Below, one piece after another: positions 43,701 to 53,178 of a DNA stretch of 64,000 nt (position 1 is its first letter; every line of letters starts with the position of its first letter). This stretch comes from a bacterium. Lineage in GTDB: Bacteria; Elusimicrobiota; Elusimicrobia; Elusimicrobiales; UBA9959. The stretch is from assembly GCA_021786295.1 (NCBI GenBank), contig JAJYNO010000021.1, positions 30,026 through 94,025 on the forward strand, given 5' to 3'. A program made the position numbers and the translations under genes. The notes beneath the pieces are model-generated. The model saw only the letters and a program-made list of their open reading frames with translations. It had not been told where the DNA came from and searched no databases.

Positions 43701-46210
43701 TTCCCGCTCGCCAGCCCCAGGGCGTAGTTCAGGCCTTCCATCGCGTCCCTGGCGTAGAACACCGGGCCGGGATAATGCGGGGCGATGCTGGCCCGCGTGA
43801 ACTTCTCGGTAAGGGCCGCGCCGCCGACCAGCAGCGGGCAGGAGAGCCCGGCCCCGGCCAGCTCGCGCGCGGTCACGGTCATCTGCTCGCAGGAGCGCAC
43901 CAGCAGACCGGAGAGGCCGATGAAGTCCGGGCGCGACCTCGCGGCCGCCGCGGCTATCTCCTCCGGCGGCACCTTCACGCCCAGGTCCTCCACCTCGAAG
44001 CCGTTGCTCTCGAAGATTATCCCGACGAGGTTCTTGCCTATGTCGTGCACGTCGCCCTTCACGGTGGCCAGCAGCACGCGGCCGCGTTTCGGCGCTTTCT
44101 GCGCCTTGAGCGCCGGTTCCAGCGCGGTCACGGCGGCCCTGGCGGCCTCGGCGCTCTGCAGCACCTCCGTCACTATCAGGTCCCCGGCCGCGAACAGCTT
44201 CCCCACCTCGGCCATGGCTTTCATCACCGGGCCGTTGATGATATCCAGCGGGCCCTCCGCGCGCAGCAGCTCGGCGACGGTCTCCGCTATGCCGGCTCTT
44301 ACGCCGTTGAGCACCGAGAGCCGCAGCCTCTCGGCCGGAGGGGCGTCCTGGGCGGCGGCGGCGGAACTTTTCCCGGCGTCGCGGTAGCGGGCGGCGAAAG
44401 CCGCGGCCGCGCCGGGCTTCCGCGCGAAGATCAGGTCCTCGGCCAGCGAACGCTCCTCTTCCGGGATAGAGGCGTAGCGCCGCAGTTTCTCTATGTTCAC
44501 TATGGCCAGGTCCAGTCCGGCCTTCACCGCGTGGTGCAGGAAGACGGAGTTCAGGACCTCGCGGCTCGCCGGCGGCAGGCCGAACGAGACGTTACTGACG
44601 CCGAGTATGGTCTTAACTCCGGGAAATCCACTCTTTATGGCCTCTATGGCCTTTATCGTCTCGCCGGCGGTCTTCGCGTGCTCGCCGCCAACGGCCACCG
44701 GGAAGACCAGCGTATCGAAGACGATGTCCTCCGGCTTCAGCCCGCACTCGCCGGTGAGGAAGGCGTAGGCGCGGCGGGCTATGGAGACCTTGCGCTCAGA
44801 GTCCAGCGGCAGGCCGTTCTTCTTGTCCTCGTCTATGCAGCCGAACACCAGCTTGGCGCCGTAGGTCTTCACCAGCTCCGCCGCGGCGCGCGGCCTGTCC
44901 TGGCCGAACTCGAAATTGACGGAGTTGAGCAGCGCCTTGCCCGGCACGCTCTTGAGCACCTCCTCCATGACTTCGGTGCTCGTGGTGTCCGTCATCAGCG
45001 GCAGGCGCACCGCGCGGGCCAGCCTGGGCACCAGCGTCCTCGCGTCGGCCAGCTCGTCGCGCTCCGGGTTGGCCAGGCAGACGTCCAGGATATGCGCGCC
45101 GGCCGCGGCCTGCGAACGGGCCAGCTGCACCGCCCCGTCCCAGTCCCCCGCGGCCACCATGTCCCGGAACTTCTTGGAGCCGATGGAATTATTGCGTTCG
45201 CCCACCATGGCCGGCGGCTCTATCTCGTCGAAGAAGAGCGCCTCGGTACCGGAGACCACCCACGGCGCGGCCGGGAGCGGCCCGCGCGGCCTGAGGCCCT
45301 TCACGGCGGCGGCCAGCGCCTTGATGTGCTCCGGTCCGGTGCCGCAGCAGCCGCCGGCCACGTTGACCAGGCCCCTCCCGGCGTAGCCGCTCATCACCGC
45401 CGAGAAATTCTCCGGGGTCTGCAGATAGCGGCCGTTCTCGTCCGGCAGGCCGGCGTTGGGCATCACGAACACCGGATACTGCGCCCGCGCGGCCAGGCGC
45501 TCCAGGCGCAGGGCCATGCCCTCAGGGCCGCTGGAACAGTTGAAGCCAACGGCCGCCAGCGGGAAGTGCTCCACCGAGGCGAAGAAGGCCTCGGCGTCCT
45601 GGCCGGAGAGCATCTTGTTGCGCTCGTCCATGGTGGCGGAGACTATGACGGGCAGTTCTTTCCCCGCTTTTTTGAAGGCCAGCCGCGCCGCGGCCAGACC
45701 AGCCTTGAGATTGAGCACGTCGTGAGCGGTCTCCAGCAGCAGCAGGTCCACCCCGCCGTCGATAAGGCCAGAGAACTGCTCCAGGTAGATGTCCCGCAGG
45801 TCGTCGAAAGAGAGCCCGCCGGTGACGAACAGAGCCTTGTTGGTGGGGCCCACCGAGCCTGCCGCGTAGCGCTTCCGCCCGCCCCGGGAGAACCTCTCCG
45901 CGGCGGCCCTGGCCAGCCTCGCTGACGCCAGGTTGAACTCGCGCGCGCGCCCCTCCAGGCCGTACTCGGCGAGCACGGCGGCGTTGGCCCCGAACGTGTT
46001 CGTCTCCACGAAGTCCGCGCCGGCCTCCAGGTAGTCCGCGTGCACCCGCGAGACCACGTCCGGCCTGGAGACCGAAAGCATCTCGTTGAGCCCTTCGTGC
46101 CCGGCGTAATCCGCCGCCTTCAGCCCGAAGGACGGCAGATACGTGCCCATCGCCCCGTCGAACACGGCTATCCGCTCCGCCAGGATCCTCTTTATCTCTT
46201 CGTTGGTCAT
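43697..46210 (-). CDS. metH: Cobalamin-dependent methionine synthase (lacking activation domain)
   Basis: An 837-residue enzyme that methylates homocysteine from methyl-tetrahydrofolate. Domain order: homocysteine/zinc domain (about 1-305) with VGFNCSSGP and GGCCGTGPEH; pterin-binding domain (about 330-600) with VGERNNSIGSKKF; B12 cap (about 620-700); B12-binding domain with DVHDIGKN carrying the cobalt-binding His and GLSGLLV. The C-terminal reactivation domain is missing and is supplied by the coupled downstream gene. AGGGA precedes the ATG. Such split MetH is known in several anaerobic phyla. Confidence 0.95.
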   Translation of the reverse strand: MTNEEIKRILAERIAVFDGAMGTYLPSFGLKAADYAGHEGLNEMLSVSRPDVVSRVHADYLEAGADFVETNTFGANAAVLAEYGLEGRAREFNLASARLARAAAERFSRGGRKRYAAGSVGPTNKALFVTGGLSFDDLRDIYLEQFSGLIDGGVDLLLLETAHDVLNLKAGLAAARLAFKKAGKELPVIVSATMDERNKMLSGQDAEAFFASVEHFPLAAVGFNCSSGPEGMALRLERLAARAQYPVFVMPNAGLPDENGRYLQTPENFSAVMSGYAGRGLVNVAGGCCGTGPEHIKALAAAVKGLRPRGPLPAAPWVVSGTEALFFDEIEPPAMVGERNNSIGSKKFRDMVAAGDWDGAVQLARSQAAAGAHILDVCLANPERDELADARTLVPRLARAVRLPLMTDTTSTEVMEEVLKSVPGKALLNSVNFEFGQDRPRAAAELVKTYGAKLVFGCIDEDKKNGLPLDSERKVSIARRAYAFLTGECGLKPEDIVFDTLVFPVAVGGEHAKTAGETIKAIEAIKSGFPGVKTILGVSNVSFGLPPASREVLNSVFLHHAVKAGLDLAIVNIEKLRRYASIPEEERSLAEDLIFARKPGAAAAFAARYRDAGKSSAAAAQDAPPAERLRLSVLNGVRAGIAETVAELLRAEGPLDIINGPVMKAMAEVGKLFAAGDLIVTEVLQSAEAARAAVTALEPALKAQKAPKRGRVLLATVKGDVHDIGKNLVGIIFESNGFEVEDLGVKVPPEEIAAAAARSRPDFIGLSGLLVRSCEQMTVTARELAGAGLSCPLLVGGAALTEKFTRASIAPHYPGPVFYARDAMEGLNYALGLASGK

Positions 46211-46264
46211 TTTATTCCCTTAAAAAGCCGCGCCGTCCCCGAAAAGCCGGACGCCGGAAGGCGC

Positions 46265-47065
46265 CTAGAACTCCCCGAAAAGGTCGAAGGCGCTGGCGGT
46301 GGTCCTGGCCGCCAATTCGCCGTTGCTCAGCCCGAGATAGGACGCGGCCAGGGCGGCTATCTCGGGGATGAACGACGGGTCGTTGCGCTTGCCGCGGGAG
46401 CTCTGCGGCGGCAGGTACGGACAGTCCGTCTCCAGGACTATGTTGCCCGCGCCAGCCTTCTTTACGCTCTCGCGCAGGTCGTGGTTGTTCTTGTAGGTGA
46501 AGGTGCCGTTCACGCCGAGCGCTAGCCCGAGGTCCAGGCCGGCTTTCGCGTCGGCCCAGCTCCCGGAGAAGCAGTGCAGCACGCCGCGGAAGCGCCGCTT
46601 CGGGGAGTAGCCCCAGCCCTTCAGGGCGGTCAGCAGGTCGGAGTAGGCGTTCTGGCCGCTCTCCCTGCCGTTGCGGGCGTGGAAGACGGCGGGCCTGGAG
46701 AACTCGGAGCAGAGCGGCAGCTGCGCGGCGAGCAGCCGGGCCTGCTCTTCGCGGCGGCCGGGCTCCCACCAGTAATCCAGGCCTATCTCGCCCACGGCGA
46801 CGGCGGCCGGCCTGGCGAGACAGGTTTTGAGCCCCGGCAGCCAGTCCGGGGGGAGGTCCTTGATGTATTCGGGGTGCACGCCGAAGGCCAGGCGCACGGC
46901 GGCGGGGCAGGCGGCGGCGAAGGCCTCGCCGGGCGCCCATTCCGCGGGGGCGCAGGCTATTTCGACGAAGCGCTCCACGCCGGCGGCGAGCGAGCGCTCC
47001 ATCACCCCGGCGCGGTCGGCGTCGAAAGCCTTGTCGTTAAGATGAGCGTGAGTGTCTATGAGCAT
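46265..47065 (-). CDS. tatD: TatD-family metal-dependent hydrolase
   Basis: A 266-residue TIM-barrel hydrolase. Metal ligands are seen in LIDTHAHLND (HxH), GEIGLDYWW, HARN, LHCFSGS and the closing ETDCPYLPPQ. TatD enzymes act as 3'-5' DNA exonucleases or D-aminoacyl-tRNA-linked hydrolases. It lies 54 bases before metH on the same strand and follows structured element C and prfB. Start ATG 47065 gives the family N-terminus. Confidence 0.92.
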   Translation of the reverse strand: MLIDTHAHLNDKAFDADRAGVMERSLAAGVERFVEIACAPAEWAPGEAFAAACPAAVRLAFGVHPEYIKDLPPDWLPGLKTCLARPAAVAVGEIGLDYWWEPGRREEQARLLAAQLPLCSEFSRPAVFHARNGRESGQNAYSDLLTALKGWGYSPKRRFRGVLHCFSGSWADAKAGLDLGLALGVNGTFTYKNNHDLRESVKKAGAGNIVLETDCPYLPPQSSRGKRNDPSFIPEIAALAASYLGLSNGELAARTTASAFDLFGEF

Positions 47066-47104
47066 TATTTGTTATCGGGCCCTTCAGCTTCTAGCGGCCT
47101 GACG

Positions 47105-47243
47105 CGGGCCCGGGGGTTGGAAAAAGCCTCCGGGGTGGAGCGAAGCGACACAACTCGCACCGAGCTTGCGTAAGCGCGAGGTCCGAGGCAGGCAGGCGCG
47201 CGCACGGTGTGCGCGACGCCGGTTTTTCCGGCCCCCGGACCCG
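47105..47243 (-). repeat. Structured intergenic element, copy C (prfB-tatD)
   Basis: The outer stem is about 20 bp: CGGG/CCCG, CCGGGGG/CCCCCGG and GGAAAAA/TTTTTCC (47105-47125 with 47223-47243), joined by two wobble pairs and one mismatch. The first inner hairpin has CTCG/CGAG and ACC/GGT around loop GAGCTTGCGTAAGCGCGA (47162-47179). The second (47195-47220) is GGCG-C-GCGC, loop ACGGTGT, GCGC-GA-CGCC. Loops match copy A almost exactly while stems differ. Confidence 0.7.
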
Positions 47244-47286
47244 TGGCAGGCCCATGAACTTCAGGCGCCCCCTGCCTCTTCAGGCT

Positions 47287-48432
47287 TCAGTCTTCGGCGG
47301 CGATATTGCGCTTCTTGCGGCCGCCGGCCACCCAGGAGAGGTACGAATGCATGAACGGGTCCAGCGCGCCGTCCATCACCGCGTCTATCTGCGAGGTCTC
47401 CTCTCCGGTGCGCAGGTCCTTCACCATCTGGTACGGCATGAAGACGTAGGAGCGGATCTGGTGCCCCCAGCCGATGTCGCCCTTCGCGTCGTAATGGCGC
47501 TCCATCTCGGAGCGCTTCTTGTCCATCTCTATCTCGTAGAGGCGGGCCCTCAGCATGCGCATGGCCATCTCGCGGTTCTTGTGCTGGCTGCGCTCCACCT
47601 GGCAGCTCACGACCACGCCCGACGGGATATGGGTCAGGCGCACCGCGGTCTCCACCTTGTTGACGTTCTGGCCGCCGGCCCCGCCGGAGCGGAACGTGTC
47701 CATCGAGATGTCCTTGTCCTCTATCTTTATTTCTATGTCGTCGTCTATGTCGGCCAGCACGTCGATGGAGGCGAAAGAGGTGTGCCGCCGCTTGTTGGCG
47801 TCGAACGGCGAGATGCGCACCAGCCGGTGCACGCCTATCTCGCTCTTGAGGTAGCCGTAGGCGTAGCGGCCGCGCACCACGGCGGTCACGCTGCGCACGC
47901 CGGCCTCCTCGCCGGCCAGCATGTCGGTCATGGAGAAGGAGAAGCCCTTCTGCTCGGCCCAGCGCGTGTACATGCGCAGCAGCATCTGCGCCCAGTCGCA
48001 GGCCTCGGTGCCGCCGGCGCCGGCGTGGATGCTGATGATCGCGTCCAGCTTGTCGTTGGGGTCGGAGAGCTTCAGTTCGAAGTCCATCACGCGCAGTTTC
48101 TTCTCCACCGCCGCGAGACCGTCCATGATGACGGCGAGCTCGCCGGCGTCGCCCGCGTCCTTGGCCAGTTCGAAATGCACCTTGAAATCCTCTATCTCCT
48201 TCTCAACGGAGTCCAGCAGCTCCACGCCCTTTTTCAGCTCGTTAAGCTCCTTCATGTGGGCCTGCGCCTTCTGTGCGTCGTCCCAGAAATCGCCGGAGCC
48301 CGAAACGGCTTCCTTCTCGCGCAGCTTGGCCCGCTTGCCCTCCAGCCCGTAGAGCTTGGCGGCAGCGGCCAGCGCGGCCTCCAGCTCCTCTATCTTGTTG
48401 GAGACGTCCTTGAGTTCCAGGGTTCCTGCCAT
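47287..48432 (-). CDS. prfB: Peptide chain release factor 2
   Basis: A 381-residue class I release factor recognising UAA and UGA. The RF2 codon-recognition motif SPF is in [12 protein letters not shown] and the catalytic GGQ in [12 protein letters not shown]. An N-terminal helical domain of about 110 residues is complete. The reading frame is continuous from the ATG: the in-frame UGA and +1 programmed frameshift found near codon 26 of many bacterial prfB genes are absent. Divergent from the shikimate operon with 48 bases between starts. No clear ribosome-binding site. Confidence 0.95.
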   Translation of the reverse strand: MAGTLELKDVSNKIEELEAALAAAAKLYGLEGKRAKLREKEAVSGSGDFWDDAQKAQAHMKELNELKKGVELLDSVEKEIEDFKVHFELAKDAGDAGELAVIMDGLAAVEKKLRVMDFELKLSDPNDKLDAIISIHAGAGGTEACDWAQMLLRMYTRWAEQKGFSFSMTDMLAGEEAGVRSVTAVVRGRYAYGYLKSEIGVHRLVRISPFDANKRRHTSFASIDVLADIDDDIEIKIEDKDISMDTFRSGGAGGQNVNKVETAVRLTHIPSGVVVSCQVERSQHKNREMAMRMLRARLYEIEMDKKRSEMERHYDAKGDIGWGHQIRSYVFMPYQMVKDLRTGEETSQIDAVMDGALDPFMHSYLSWVAGGRKKRNIAAED

Positions 48433-48480
48433 GCTTTTATTTTAGCAATTTTAAAAACCGCGCATTTTATATAGAATTTT

Positions 48481-48738
48481 ATGATGCTCAAGGACGAACT
48501 GGCCGCGGCGCGCGCCGCCATAGACGCTGTGGACAGAAGGATAGCCGTCCTGCTGGCGCGCAGGTTCCGCCTGACCGGGCCGCTCAGGCTGCTTAAAAAG
48601 AAGCCCACCGACCACGCGCGCGAGAGGGCGGTGCTTTTCCACGCGGCCGCCGCCGCGGGCGGCAGGTACGGGCCGGCCGCGAGGGCCGTTTTCCGCGAGA
48701 TCATACGTCAGTCCAAGAGGCTTCAGGCGCGCAGATGA
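48481..48738 (+). CDS. AroQ-type chorismate mutase
   Basis: An 85-residue all-helical chorismate mutase converting chorismate to prephenate. It shows the family pattern LAAARAAIDAVDRRIAVLLARR with the catalytic Arg and Asp, then KKPTDHARERAVL and a C-terminal IIRQSKRLQ. The short length fits a free monofunctional enzyme. It leads the shikimate operon and overlaps the DAHP synthase start by 4 bases. A second ATG directly follows the first; either may be used. Confidence 0.88.
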   Translation: MMLKDELAAARAAIDAVDRRIAVLLARRFRLTGPLRLLKKKPTDHARERAVLFHAAAAAGGRYGPAARAVFREIIRQSKRLQARR

Positions 48739-49721
48739 CAATAATTTTCGAAAAGAGCTCCGGCAGGGGAAAACGGGACGAGATAGCCAGGGCGGCTCTG
48801 AGGCTGCTGCCCGGGGCCGCGCTCAGACGCCGCGGCCGCGGCCTGGAACTGCGCGTCAGGCGGCCGGAAAAGCTGGCCGACGCCGCGCCCGCGCTGGAGA
48901 ACCTGCCCGGCGTGGAGAAGGTCTCTTTTTCCGAATGCGAGCTCAGTCCGCTGGCCTGCGCCGGGGGCGACAGGCGTTTCTCCAGCCCGCTGGATTTCAG
49001 GCGCGGACCGGTGCTCATAGCCGGCCCTTGCGCCGTAGAGGACGAACCCTCCTATCTCAGGGCCGCCGCGGGGCTCAAGGAAGCGGGGGCCCACGCGCTG
49101 CGCGCCGCGATCTTCAAGCCGCGCTCCTCTCCGTACGCCTTCCAGGGCATAGGCTGGCCGGGCCTGCGCATAATAGCGAAGGCCAAAAAGCTGACCGGCC
49201 TGCCGCTGGTCACGGAGGCCACGGACACCCGGCAGGTGGCGCGGCTGGCCGAGGTCTGCGACGTACTGCAGATAGGCGCGCGCAGCATGCGCTGCTACGA
49301 GCTGCTCAAGGAGGCCGCCGGCTCCGGCAGGGCCGTGCTGCTCAAGCGGGGCATGCGCGCAACCCTGCGCGAATGGCTGCTCTCAGCGGAATACCTCCTG
49401 AGCCATGGCGCGGAAAAACTGATCCTCTGCGAGCGGGGAGACTCGCCCTCCTCCGGCGGCGGCCCTCTTATGGACATGGGCCTGATCAGGAAAGCCCGGA
49501 AGATAACCGGCCTACCGGTCATAGCCGACCCCAGCCACGCCTCCGGCGACAGGCGGCTGGCGGCGGAGCTGGCCCGGCTGGCCCTGCGCGCCGGGGCGGA
49601 CGGCCTGATGATGGAGGCCAGCCCCGACCCGCTCTCGGCCAAAGTGGACGGCAGGCAGACCGTGAACGTGGAGACCTTCCGGGCCATAGCGGCGGCCGCA
49701 TGCGCAAGAAGCCGCCGATAA
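48735..49721 (+). CDS. aroF: 3-deoxy-7-phosphoheptulonate (DAHP) synthase, type I-beta
   Basis: A 328-residue enzyme condensing phosphoenolpyruvate and erythrose 4-phosphate, the first shikimate step. An N-terminal ferredoxin-like segment (about 1-75) precedes the barrel. Barrel motifs are LIAGPCAVE, IFKPRSSPYAFQG, VLQIGARSMRCYELL, LLKRGMRATLREW and VIADPSHASGDR. The N-terminal segment is the regulatory type seen in PheF/Thermotoga-like enzymes, so aromatic amino acid feedback is likely. With chorismate mutase adjacent, the two could form a regulated complex, as in Bacillus-type enzymes. The 3' end overlaps aroE by 22 bases. Confidence 0.93.
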   Translation: MTIIFEKSSGRGKRDEIARAALRLLPGAALRRRGRGLELRVRRPEKLADAAPALENLPGVEKVSFSECELSPLACAGGDRRFSSPLDFRRGPVLIAGPCAVEDEPSYLRAAAGLKEAGAHALRAAIFKPRSSPYAFQGIGWPGLRIIAKAKKLTGLPLVTEATDTRQVARLAEVCDVLQIGARSMRCYELLKEAAGSGRAVLLKRGMRATLREWLLSAEYLLSHGAEKLILCERGDSPSSGGGPLMDMGLIRKARKITGLPVIADPSHASGDRRLAAELARLALRAGADGLMMEASPDPLSAKVDGRQTVNVETFRAIAAAACARSRR

Positions 49722-50548
49722 AGGCCGGCCTGATAGGCCGGCCGCTCTCCAACTCCCTCTCCCCCGTCCTGTTCGGGATCTTCGCCGGCCTCGCCGGGGA
49801 AGAGATAATCTACGGGCTGCGCGAGACCGGGCCGCGCGACCTGCGGACCGCCATAGATGCGGCCCGCGCGGAAGGCTGGCGCGGCTTCAACGTGACCATC
49901 CCCTACAAGGGCGACGTCTGCGCCCTGCTGGACCTGGCCGACCCGGCCGCGAGGGCGGCCGGCGCCGTCAACGCCGTGCGCTTCGGCAGGTCCGGGCTGG
50001 AGGGTTACAACACAGACGCGCGGGCCCTGCTGCAGGTCATGGAGGAGGCCGGCTTCGGCGCGGCCGGGAAAAGCGCCGTGATCTACGGCTCAGGCGGGGC
50101 CGCGGCCTCCGCGGGCTGGGCTCTCGGCCGTTCGGCCGCGGCTTCCGTGGTCTTCAGCGCGCGCAACGCGGAGAACGCCTCGGCCCTGGCGCGCAGGCTG
50201 ACCGAGTTCTTTCCGGACACGTCGTTCTCCGCCGCGCCGTTCGGGAGGCCGGCCGCCCCGCCAGACATCCTGGTAAACGCCACGCCGCTGGGCATGTACC
50301 AGCCGGGCCGCCCCCCGTGCGAGCCGGCGCGCGGGATGTTCTGCGCCGACCTGGCCTACGCGCCCGGCGGCACGGAGCTCTCCGCCGCGGCCGCGGCGGC
50401 CGGCGCCGTATCCGCGGACGGCCTGGCGCTGCTGGTGCGCCAGGCGGCGCTCAGCCTCAGGTTCTGGACGGGCCTGCCCGCCGGCGATATTGTAGAATTT
50501 AGCGTTGAAGCCGACAGGCTTTTCAGGAAGAAGCTCAAAGGGGAATGA
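49700..50548 (+). CDS. aroE: Shikimate dehydrogenase
   Basis: A 282-residue NADP-dependent enzyme reducing 3-dehydroshikimate. Motifs are GRPLSNSLSPVL (shikimate-binding serines), FNVTIPYKGDV with the catalytic Lys, YNTDARALL with the catalytic Asp, the coenzyme loop YGSGGAAAS and NATPLGMYQPG. The start at 49700 lies 22 bases inside aroF; the frame is open further upstream but only this ATG gives the family N-terminus. The stop is one base before aroC. Confidence 0.93.
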   Translation: MRKKPPIKAGLIGRPLSNSLSPVLFGIFAGLAGEEIIYGLRETGPRDLRTAIDAARAEGWRGFNVTIPYKGDVCALLDLADPAARAAGAVNAVRFGRSGLEGYNTDARALLQVMEEAGFGAAGKSAVIYGSGGAAASAGWALGRSAAASVVFSARNAENASALARRLTEFFPDTSFSAAPFGRPAAPPDILVNATPLGMYQPGRPPCEPARGMFCADLAYAPGGTELSAAAAAAGAVSADGLALLVRQAALSLRFWTGLPAGDIVEFSVEADRLFRKKLKGE

Positions 50549-50549
50549 C

Positions 50550-51572
50550 ATGCTGCGCTACCTGACGGCCGGCGAATCGCACGGCGAATATCTTTCCGGC
50601 GTACTGGAGGGTTTCCCCTCCGGGGTGGGAATAACGCCCGCGTACATCTCCGCCCAGCTCAGACGGCGCCGCCTGGCGCCAGGCCGCAGCGCCCGCCAGG
50701 CGCTCGAAACCGACCGCTGCGAGATACTCTCGGGTCTTGGCCGCGGGACCACCACCGGCGCCCCGATAGCTCTGCTGATAAGGAACTCGGGGCGCCAGCT
50801 GCCCCCAGCCTCCAGCCTGCCGCGCCCAGGCCATGCGGACCTGCCCGGCATGCTGAAGTACGGCACGCTCGACGCCGTGCAGGTGCGCGAGCGGGCCAGC
50901 GCCAGGGAAACGGCGATGCGCGTGGCGCTCGGCTCCTTCGCCCTGCGCCTGCTGGAGCTGCTGGGGATAAAGGTCCGCTCGCGGGTGCTCGCGCTCGGCT
51001 CCCTGTCGGCAGCGACGCCGGAAAGCGCCGCGGCCCTGCTGCTGCGCGCCCGCCGCGCCGGCGACACGCTGGGAGGGGTCTTCGAGGTGACTGCCGAGAA
51101 CCTGCCCGCCGGCCTCGGCGGCTTCGCGCAGTGGGACCGCAGGCTTGGTTCGCGCCTGGCCGCGGCCCTGCTGGGCATAAACGGGGTAAAGGGCTTCGAG
51201 GTGGGCGGCGGCTTCGCGCTGGCCGCCCTGGGCGGCAGGGCCGCCTCCGGGGACCCCTCCTTTTCCGGAGGCCTCGACGGGGGAATGACCAACGGCCGCG
51301 CGCTTACGCTGCGCTGCGCCGTTAAGCCGGTGCCGGGCCTGCCCGGAGGCGCGCTCTCCACCGACCTCAGGACCTTTAAAAAGAAACTTTCGGTCTCGAA
51401 GACCTCGGACACCTCGGCGGTCTTCGCGGCGGCCGTGGTCGGCGAGCACGCCGCGGCGCTGGAACTGGCCTCGGCGCTGCTGGAGAAATTCGGAGGGGAT
51501 TCGCTGCCCGAGCTCAGGCGGCGCCTGGACGAATGGCGGAAGGACACCGGAAAGATACTGCGCAGGCTCTGA
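50550..51572 (+). CDS. aroC: Chorismate synthase
   Basis: A 340-residue FMN-dependent enzyme making chorismate from EPSP. It begins MLRYLTAGESHGEYLSGVLE, with the conserved His. Further motifs are GRGTTTGAPIALLIRN, ERASARETAMRVALG and the C-terminal DTSAVFAAAVVGEHAAAL. AAAGGGG sits 6 bases upstream of the ATG at the aroE stop. The 3' end overlaps aroK by 40 bases. Confidence 0.95.
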   Translation: MLRYLTAGESHGEYLSGVLEGFPSGVGITPAYISAQLRRRRLAPGRSARQALETDRCEILSGLGRGTTTGAPIALLIRNSGRQLPPASSLPRPGHADLPGMLKYGTLDAVQVRERASARETAMRVALGSFALRLLELLGIKVRSRVLALGSLSAATPESAAALLLRARRAGDTLGGVFEVTAENLPAGLGGFAQWDRRLGSRLAAALLGINGVKGFEVGGGFALAALGGRAASGDPSFSGGLDGGMTNGRALTLRCAVKPVPGLPGGALSTDLRTFKKKLSVSKTSDTSAVFAAAVVGEHAAALELASALLEKFGGDSLPELRRRLDEWRKDTGKILRRL

Positions 51573-52093
51573 GCAACGTCTACCTCACGGGCTTCATGTG
51601 CGCCGGCAAGACGCTGGCCGGCCGGGCGCTGGCCAGGCTGCTGGGGCGCCGCTTCAGCGACACGGACCTGCTGGTGAAGAAGGCCTCCGGCCTGGGCCCC
51701 GGCCGGCATATAAGAAGCAAAGGCCTCGCCGCCTTCCGCCGCGCCGAGGCCGCGGCGGTCAGAGAGCTGGCCGGAAAGGGAGGCGGGGTCGCGGCGCTGG
51801 GCGGAGGCTATTATCCCTCCGGCAGGCGCGCGCCGCTGCTGCGGGCCACGGGCGTTACGGTCTTCCTCTATTGTCCGTGGCCGGAACTGGAGCGGAGGCT
51901 CAGGAAGGCCCGCGCCTCGCGCCCGCTGCTGGCCGGGCCCTGGGCGAAGGCCTCCGCCCGCGCCAGGAAGCTTTACGCCGCGCGCCTGCCCTACTACCGG
52001 CGCGCCGACCTTACCGTCGACACCTCCGGCCTCACGCCGGAGAGCACCGCCGCCAGGATAGCGGCGCTGCTGAAGGAGCGGTATCTGCCATGA
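51533..52093 (+). CDS. aroK: Shikimate kinase
   Basis: A 186-residue P-loop kinase. Walker A is LTGFMCAGKTLAGR (about 18-31), then FSDTDLLVKK with the shikimate-contacting Asp, and GGGVAALGGGYYPSG. RASRPLLAG is the lid Arg region. The ATG at 51533 lies inside aroC and is the only usual start before the P-loop. The overlap with aroC is thus 40 bases, larger than others in this operon. A non-standard CTG nearer the aroC stop cannot be excluded. Stop and aroB start overlap (ATGA). Confidence 0.88.
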   Translation: MAEGHRKDTAQALSNVYLTGFMCAGKTLAGRALARLLGRRFSDTDLLVKKASGLGPGRHIRSKGLAAFRRAEAAAVRELAGKGGGVAALGGGYYPSGRRAPLLRATGVTVFLYCPWPELERRLRKARASRPLLAGPWAKASARARKLYAARLPYYRRADLTVDTSGLTPESTAARIAALLKERYLP

Positions 52094-53178
52094 AGACGTT
52101 CAGCTACACCCTCAGGACATCCGGCACCATGAAGGCCGCGCTGGGCCGCGGCATGGCGGACCTGCCGCCGCGCTTCCCGGAGCTGTTCCGCCAGACCGAC
52201 GGGATCTGCCTGGTCACCGCTTCCGACGCCCCGCCGAGCCTGAGGGCCAGGGCTCTGGCGCTCTTCCCGGAAAAGGAGCGGCCGCATTCCTATTTCTGGC
52301 TGCCCCCGGCGGAAAAGGCCAAAACGCTGGAGCAGGCGGGACTGCTGTGCTCCTTCCTCTTCGAAGAGGGCTTCTCTCGCGATTCACTGCTGATAGCGGC
52401 CGGGGGCGGCGCGGTCACGGACCTGGCCGGCTTCGCGGCCTCCATCTACATGCGCGGCATCCGCTGGATCAGCGTTCCCACCACCTTCCTCGCCCAGATA
52501 GACGCCGGGCTGGGCGGCAAGACGGCCGTGAACCTCGCCGGCGCCAAGAACATAGCCGGCACCTTCCACCAGCCGGCGCTGGCCGTCTGCGACACCGCTT
52601 TCCTGGACTCGCTGCCGCACGCCGAGCTGCGCAGCGGGGCCGGCGAACTGGTCAAGTACGCGATGATAGGCCCCGCGGAGCTCTACCGGGCGGTCAAAGG
52701 ACATCTCTCCGGCACGCTGGCCGGGGACAAGGCCGCGCTGACCGCCTGCGTCAGCGCCTGCGCCGCCTACAAGCTGAAGCTGGTGGCCGCCGACGAGCGG
52801 GACGAGCGCGGCGTGCGCGAGGCGCTCAACTTCGGCCACACGGCCGGGCACGCCTTCGAGGCCATGGCCGGGGGCCGCCTGCCTCACGGCGAGGCCGTCG
52901 CGCGCGGCATCCGTTTCGCGCTGATAGTCTCGCGCGAGACCGGCATCCTCTCCCGCGCCGACTTCGGCAGGCTGAACGCGCTGGTGGACGCGCTGCGCCT
53001 GAAGGAGGCGCCGGTGCGCAGGGACTTCAGGCGCTTCCTTTCGCTGGTCTCGCGCGACAAGAAGGCGCGCGGCGCCGCCAACCGCTTCGTGCTGATAGCC
53101 GGGCAGGGGCGCCTTTCCCCGGCCGAGGACCTGGACGCCCCGCTGCTGAAAAAAGCTTTCGAGGGGGCCCTGAAATGA
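52090..53178 (+). CDS. aroB: 3-dehydroquinate synthase
   Basis: A 362-residue NAD- and zinc-dependent enzyme cyclising DAHP. Motifs: AAGGGAVTDLAGFAASIYMRG, VPTTFLAQIDAGLGGKTAVN, GELVKYAMI and the zinc-binding LNFGHTAGHAFE followed by HGEAVARGI. Length is standard. The ATG overlaps the aroK stop by 4 bases, and the stop overlaps the aroQ start likewise. Confidence 0.95.
   Translation: MKTFSYTLRTSGTMKAALGRGMADLPPRFPELFRQTDGICLVTASDAPPSLRARALALFPEKERPHSYFWLPPAEKAKTLEQAGLLCSFLFEEGFSRDSLLIAAGGGAVTDLAGFAASIYMRGIRWISVPTTFLAQIDAGLGGKTAVNLAGAKNIAGTFHQPALAVCDTAFLDSLPHAELRSGAGELVKYAMIGPAELYRAVKGHLSGTLAGDKAALTACVSACAAYKLKLVAADERDERGVREALNFGHTAGHAFEAMAGGRLPHGEAVARGIRFALIVSRETGILSRADFGRLNALVDALRLKEAPVRRDFRRFLSLVSRDKKARGAANRFVLIAGQGRLSPAEDLDAPLLKKAFEGALK

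Noticed and set aside
43697..46210. metH as a truncated pseudogene because the activation domain is absent
   Set aside because: The missing domain is encoded by the next gene with a 4-base overlap, a known split form.
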